A stretch of 64,000 bases of DNA from Phascolomyces articulosus (lineage: Eukaryota > Mucoromycota > Mucoromycetes > Mucorales > Lichtheimiaceae). The notes beneath the pieces were generated by a model, which was given only the letters and a program-made list of their open reading frames with translations, ran no database searches and was not told the origin of the DNA. A program made the position numbers and the translations under genes. The number at the start of each line of letters is the position of its first letter. The stretch's first letter is position 1. This document shows positions 58,840-64,000 of the stretch, in pieces. The stretch lies in NCBI GenBank assembly GCA_025677815.1, contig JAIXMP010000001.1, positions 434,001-498,000 of the forward strand, given 5' to 3'.

Positions 58840-60010
58840 ATTATTCACTCGAATTACTACTACCACTATTACTTCTTATCAATTTCAGAAGGATGGTCTT
58901 CCTGTATCCTCTTCTTCTCACCATCCACATTATAGTAATAACAACACAGCTAATGCATGGATGAAAATGACCGTAGAAAAAGAAAGAAAATGGCGTCGTT
59001 CTATTTTGGAACACCACTTGAATGACCTATCCATACATATCCCATTGGATCTTCAGTGTGACTATTTCGAAACGGGGTGACCTCAAGGATTTTGAAACCA
59101 TTGTTGAAAGAAATAATCAAGGAAGAGAAGGCAAAATATACGAACGCAATTCTCTTTTAGAAGAACGTCGTAAGAAATTGAAAAGCAAATTGGATCAACA
59201 TGGATTAACATTACAATCTGATTCTGTATTATGTAACAAGTACATTACCACTGGATATCCTGATAATTTTCAACGACATTGTACGTATAATACTTTAAAC
59301 CAAGTGGCTTTATGAAGAAACAAATTACCGTGGTGTCATCGTTGAGAATAATGAACAAGTAGTATTAAGTAATGATGATACTGATCAAAAAAGTAGTATC
59401 ACTCAATAGCATTCCTTTTGGCCAAATGAAATGTTAAAGAACAACATGAAAGGTGGTAATGTATCCTATGATTATCAAAAGATGACAACATCGGACAAGT
59501 TATTGCCGTCATCTTCTTTGGTTCAGTCTAAAAAAAAAATGAAAGTTTGAAACATTATATTTGGCGTCGATTGATGGTGCGTGTCATGTAAAAAATGACC
59601 ACCATGATGGACCTACGACTTTACCTCCTCCCAAATGATTATGATGTTTCATTGATAAATTATCACCTCCCATTTGGCAGATACTTGTTGTATCAAATGT
59701 GGTATCATTGTTGATTCATTACCTTTATTAAATCTCAAGAATGACTTATTGATCCAAGCCATGAATCAAGGTGCCATGATGCTTCAATAAAACTTCATCC
59801 GTATCTGATAATCATAACCATCATGCTCCTTCTCATCAAGAACTTCAAAGACAATTACAACAACAGCAAGAATTCAGTAAAGCAATGCCATTATTTTCAG
59901 GTGAATCCAAGTTTCAAAGTTATTTGGACGATCGCCGAAACTCGAGTTATTTTCTTCATATCATCCAATCCCGTTGTTCAGCATCATTATCACTTTTTTT
60001 GAGAGAAAAA
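58840..60010 (+). pseudogene. frameshifted relic of an unrecognised gene
   Basis: Coding-like runs follow one another on the plus strand in changing frames: 'MKMTVEKERKWRRSILEHHL' and 'LSIHIPLDLQCDYFETG'; a shift; 'DLKDFETIVERNNQGREGKI', 'LLEERRKKLKSKLDQHG', 'LCNKYITTGYPDNFQRHC'; a shift; 'YEETNYRGVIVENNEQVVLS'; a stop; 'SYDYQKMTTSDKLLPSSSLV'; a poly(A) frameshift; 'ESLKHYIWRRLMVRVM'; 'DTCCIKCGIIVDSLPLLNL'; and 'HQELQRQLQQQQEFSKAM'. The order is consistent with one former protein of 350 or more residues with a Cys pair and a Gln-rich stretch. At least four disruptions exclude a full product. It starts only 390 bp beyond the MULE's right end. The family is not recognised. Confidence 0.55.
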
Positions 60011-61375
60011 AAAAACGTATCATCTTTTTTTTTTTTTGCTCTACTTCTTGAACTTCCTCTCCCCTCCTCTTCTCCTTCCTCCCCCTCTCTTTTTCATTGG
60101 CTTCTTCTTGTAATAATTAGAATATTCCTCTCCTGTATTAAATATATTATAATATTATTACCCTCAGATGATCTCATTCTAATTTCTCTAATAATAGCCA
60201 TCATCATTATTACATAATTTCTCTTACACACAATTTAGTAACAATGTCAATAAAAACATCACGTTTTAAGTGAACAAATATTATTATTAGATTTAAATTA
60301 TCTACTATACTATGTTTATACCATTTTATTAAATTCTTTCTATGAACCATTCCTTCTAGAATAGAATTACTTTTCATCCTAGAATATTCTTTTGCTTGAA
60401 TATATCAGAAGGATATTTAAAAAAAAGAAAGTTTATTTTTCATTCATTATAACAAGCTATATATACGTGTGATATAAAATAGGTCTTTTTTTTAATGATT
60501 ACATGATGATGAATAAGAGACCCTGAATTCTTTTTGATTTTACTAAAAAAAATATTATATATCACGAGGTGGAAAGCCTTTTTTTTTTTTTACTAAATCA
60601 AGGAGCCGTATAGATTAAAGTTGATTCATCCATGCAAATTAAAGTTTTTGTTTTTTTAAGGGGGTGAACTTCAATAATATTAAAAAAAAATTGCTCAAAT
60701 GATGATTTGATCATCTTGTTTTGTTGTCGGATAGATGAGTCCGATTTGATCCGTTTTAAGTGAGTTAATATTTTCCACCCGAAAGTTCTATATTATTACG
60801 TATTGTTAGTATTATTACGATTGGCAAATTGGCTAATAATAATAATAATTCTTTCTAATTATAACTCTTCTTATATTCTTATCGGTGTGTGTGAGAGAGA
60901 GAGAGAACACATGACATATATAGATAAAAAGTGCAGCACAACAGAATATCAATTATTTAATGCTATATATGAGTGCGTGTGTGGCACTATTCTTTTATTT
61001 GATTACGGGGCATCAAAAGATTCTGTATCATAGAAATTGTACTATGTAAAACGGGAACCTTTGAGATTGAGGATAATATGTTTAATTTATCTTTTTTTTA
61101 TTATTTAGAAGAAAAACAGGAAAAGGAATTCTCAATGATGGACGACTACTACAGTAACAAAATGATTCATTTGTTGTTTTTGTTACAAAAGAAATAAAAA
61201 TAAAGTTTTTATAGTATAAAGTAGGAGGGAATGATACAAGAGTTTTTTTTTTAAAAAAAAAGACATATATGTTATTATTATTATTAAAGTAATAGTAAAT
61301 TCTAAACTTTGCTTCTCTGTGTCTTTTTTTTTTTTTTTTTGTGGTTGAAATGATGTAATGTAACGTTATATAAAC
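60011..61375. other. intergenic, AT-rich
   Basis: About 1.4 kb of low-complexity sequence with T-, A- and GT/GA-rich tracts. It separates the relic from the 3' end of the chitin deacetylase gene. No gene is supportable. Confidence 0.5.
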
Positions 61376-62943
61376 TTAAATGAAACGCAAGAACTTTAAT
61401 GCCATCCATAAAAAGATGAATAATTGGAAAGAAGGTAACAATTGACCAGGTGCCATACTATGATCTTGACTTTGAGCATCGGCGGAAGCACTTCCATTAG
61501 CACCAGACCCAGAAGCACTGGCGGAAGGCGAAGAAGAATTATTCAATGTTGTTGTGGAAGGGTTCGCTTCTGTTGGATAAACCCAAGAAGTTTCCCAATA
61601 AGGTTGAGAAATATTCATACATTCTTGAACAGTGACCACATTGAAAGTTTGTTGTAATTGAGGTAACCATTTTTCAGCCATGGAAACAGTAGCATTATTC
61701 AATTCATGTTCCAAAACAATATGACCTTGTTGATTATCAGTACCATTCTTACGAGCGGCAATCCAATCTTCGAAATAACCATCGACTGTATTGGGAGACA
61801 AGTTGCCTCCACCATCACCAGGCATGGCCCAATCATTGGAATCCTGTATATATCATCAGTGGTTTATGTTAGTATTTTGATAATACCATATGATGATCAA
61901 GAGATAGTATTTACTTATTTTTACCTCATCCCAAATAACGGTACGTAAACCCATTTGCCATGCAATTGCACGAACACGATCATCTACATCACCATAGGGT
62001 GCTAAATAATAAAGAAAGAGTTGTTAATAAACATCTTTTCCCTTTCTATTACCATTGATGTTATTATTATTAAATGACTTACGACGCCAACACTTGGGTG
62101 TAACACCGGTAGCTTCCTTAACGGCCCGAAGAGACCAATAAAGTTCAGCAACCACCAATTCATTGGATTGAGCAGTCATTTGAGGATGAGACCAAGTATG
62201 AAGACAAATGACATGACCATTATTAATAGCGCGCTGAGCAGCTGCAGGATAAGTTACCACATTGGATCCAATATACTATAAGAAATTTCTATAATTAATT
62301 GTTTTCTTTCTTTATAGCATTTCTTATTCAAAATACCATGATCCCCAATCAATTGCATGAAAAGAGGGAACAACAACAAACTATAACTTACAAAAAGAGT
62401 AGCTGTTTGATTATGTTCAGCCAAAAAATTATACAATTGGGGTTCAGCCCAAGTAGCATCACCTGTATCTGGAGGATTATAAGGACCATCATCGTAAGTT
62501 AAACCCCAATCACCCACACGAGGACAATAATAAATATCTTCTGGAAGATAAGTAGCCTTGGGTTTGATACAATTTGTATCAGACCACCAACAATCAGGAT
62601 CACTTGCATCATAACCGGACATGTCTAAGTCACCATTGGAAAGAGCCTTATGGACGGTGGCATTGGGAACATGACCCCAATCAATGGCGTTGATAACGGC
62701 TTGAATTTCAGGATGATCCGTGGTAGGTTGACCCCATGGTTCAGGATAAGAAGTCAAATTCAATGTTTGCCTTGAAAGTGTGGCATCGGTATTACGACTG
62801 GTTTGATATTGAGTAGCCACACCAGATGGGACAGAAAATGAAGGTAACCAAGTAGGAGAAGAGACGGCAAGAATACCAGAATCTGTACTAGTAGTAGAAG
62901 ATGTATCAGATGAAGAAGGAGAAGGTGCTGGAGCGGATGACAT
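61376..62943 (-). CDS. chitin deacetylase (polysaccharide deacetylase, CE4), probably GPI-anchored
   Basis: Four exons (62943-62392, 62275-62083, 62001-61925, 61843-61376) give 429 residues. The CE4 motifs are present in order: motif 1 'LTYDDGPYNPP' (149-159) with the catalytic Asp and metal Asp, motif 2 'HTWSHP' (210-215) with both metal-binding His, motif 3 'RPPYGDVDDRVRA' (split by an intron), motif 4 'IWDEDSNDW' and a late 'IVLEHELN'. The enzyme removes acetyl groups from chitin to make chitosan, a main wall polymer of Mucoromycota. After the catalytic domain a Ser/Ala/Gly-rich linker leads to a hydrophobic C-terminus ('LLPSFQLFIFLWMALKFLRF'), the layout of a GPI signal. No signal peptide is seen: the model starts 'MSSAPAPSPSSS'. 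An AG acceptor about 30 nt before this ATG is in frame with it, so an unseen upstream exon could hold the signal, but I found no convincing one. Confidence 0.92.
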
Positions 62944-64000
62944 TTTTTGACAATGCTTGAAAAAAGAGAAACTAAAAAGAAAAAGGGATAGCTAAATACT
63001 TTATTTTTTTTCTTTTATAGTTTTTTTTTTAACTCTGAGTAAAAAAAAAAAAAGTATAAAATTAGAAAAATACTACGAGAATAGTTATCAAGTGTTGTGT
63101 GTGGTAATGGATTGATATATATATATATATATATTGTAAACGAATAAGGCGTTTCTTTTTTTTTTATCCTCACATCTCAATTCGACAAGTAACCATGTTC
63201 TTGTTGTTATTGTTTATATCATCATTACGCACTTGTAATGTGTGTTCATGTCGTACATAAAAGTATAAACAATAATAATCTATATATATACTTTTTATAT
63301 ATATTTATACATCACAGTTTAAAATGAGGCGTTCAATCTTTCTTGGCATGATTCAAAGAGTTCAAAAAGAAAAAGAAAAAAAAAAGTGCATTACAATAAA
63401 CGGAATTAATTTTACCCAATTAAATTTTCTAAATTTGGTGAATTTGTTTTTTTTTAGGGGCGCAAGTTGTGTGTACAAAAAAAAAGCTTGTTTTCTACCT
63501 TTGTAATATATATATAAAGAGAGAGAGAGAGAGAGGGAAATTGAGTTTATTTTCATATATATATAATAATAATAACAACAAGCCAAATCCTCTTATTAAT
63601 CCCGCGCTCTCCTTTTTTTTTTCTTTTTACTTTTTCTATAAGTTACTAATATGAGAGTACACCTTTTTATATTTTATGATAAACTTTTGCCACTTTATTT
63701 TTGGGATCTCCTTTAAATATGATTATTCATTCATCATGAATAAAAGTCTCCTACCTATTTGATGATCATTCTCAATGGAAACATAGGCGAAAAGTAATAT
63801 AAAAGTTAAAAGTAGTAACGTTATTATAATAATAACTCGCATGTCTTTCCGTTCATGGAGAGAAAAGAAGATGCATTATGCAAACCTACTTTTTATTATT
63901 CAACCCACTAAGAATACTTGTTTTATTTTACATCCTTACTATTGTATATAGACTATAACATTTTAAGGGGGGGTGTGTGTTGATATACTACGTAATAATA
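62944..64000. other. upstream region of the chitin deacetylase gene and window end
   Basis: About 1 kb, strongly AT-rich, with TA (63,115-63,134) and GA (63,517-63,536) microsatellites. Only frames in low-complexity sequence occur. The promoter of the chitin deacetylase gene must lie here, but I see no named site. Confidence 0.45.

Noticed and set aside
63194..63259. Signal-peptide-like mini-frame 'MFLLLLFISSLRTC' on the plus strand
   Set aside because: Only 21 codons, opposite in strand to the chitin deacetylase gene, and no splice continuation; it cannot supply that gene's missing signal peptide.

Overview
The window is AT-rich nuclear DNA of a filamentous fungus. The genes are broken by many short GT-AG introns and separated by long, poly(A/T)-rich gaps. 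The gene set fits an early-diverging fungus, most likely Mucoromycota/Mucorales: a GPI-type chitin deacetylase, an SPX-ankyrin-GDPD phosphodiesterase, a HET-like protein of the 'ALSYVW...YLWYDQMCIDQ' type, an expanded F-box family and AT-rich spacers. That placement is inference from gene content. I rebuilt each multi-exon model by hand from splice signals and reading frame; every model given as intact keeps one frame across all junctions.

Layout. 1-1933 (-): 5' part of a HET-domain-like gene that runs off the window. 3510-5042 (-): phosphatidylinositol transfer protein with an 8-nt microexon. 5-15 kb: gene-poor, with a decayed TPR/F-box gene at 10.6-12.1 kb. 15.1-19.7 kb (+): glycerophosphocholine phosphodiesterase (GDE1 type), 10 exons. 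About 20.7 kb: a 102-bp pogo/Tc1-like MITE. 22.6-24.4 kb (+): a Pro/Gln-rich protein with V-P-x-S-W motifs. 24.55-26.73 kb (+): a two-domain AAA ATPase of the AFG2/SPATA5L1 kind, convergent with CTP synthase (26.83-28.67 kb, -). 29-34.7 kb (-): an F-box cluster with one F-box/LRR gene, one intact TPR/F-box/LRR gene and its broken tandem copy. 35.5 kb (+): mitochondrial J-protein. 36.5-38.2 kb (-): RQT4/TRIP4-like zinc-finger protein, divergent from ribosomal protein uS12 (RPS23, 38.4-39.2 kb, +). 40.4-41.5 kb (-): a small single-pass membrane protein gene with a frame interruption and a MITE in its last intron. 43.7-45.4 kb (-): AAAP/AVT amino-acid transporter.

From 48.7 to 60 kb the character changes. 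There is a large Ser/Asp-rich orphan ORF, about 3.7 kb of degenerate duplicated sequence, a 4.2-kb Mutator-like element (54.25-58.45 kb) whose five-exon gene joins an intact-looking MULE transposase to an OTU-type cysteine protease domain, and a frameshifted gene relic. 61.4-62.9 kb (-): chitin deacetylase. The last kilobase is non-coding.

The housekeeping genes are not an operon or a single pathway. Several touch membrane lipid metabolism (PITP, GDE1, CTP synthase) or translation (RPS23, RQT4, possibly the AFG2-like ATPase), but that is no more than chance neighbourhood in a eukaryote. The most noteworthy items are the MULE-OTU fusion with candidate terminal inverted repeats, the HET-like gene, the microexon, and the interrupted membrane-protein gene.
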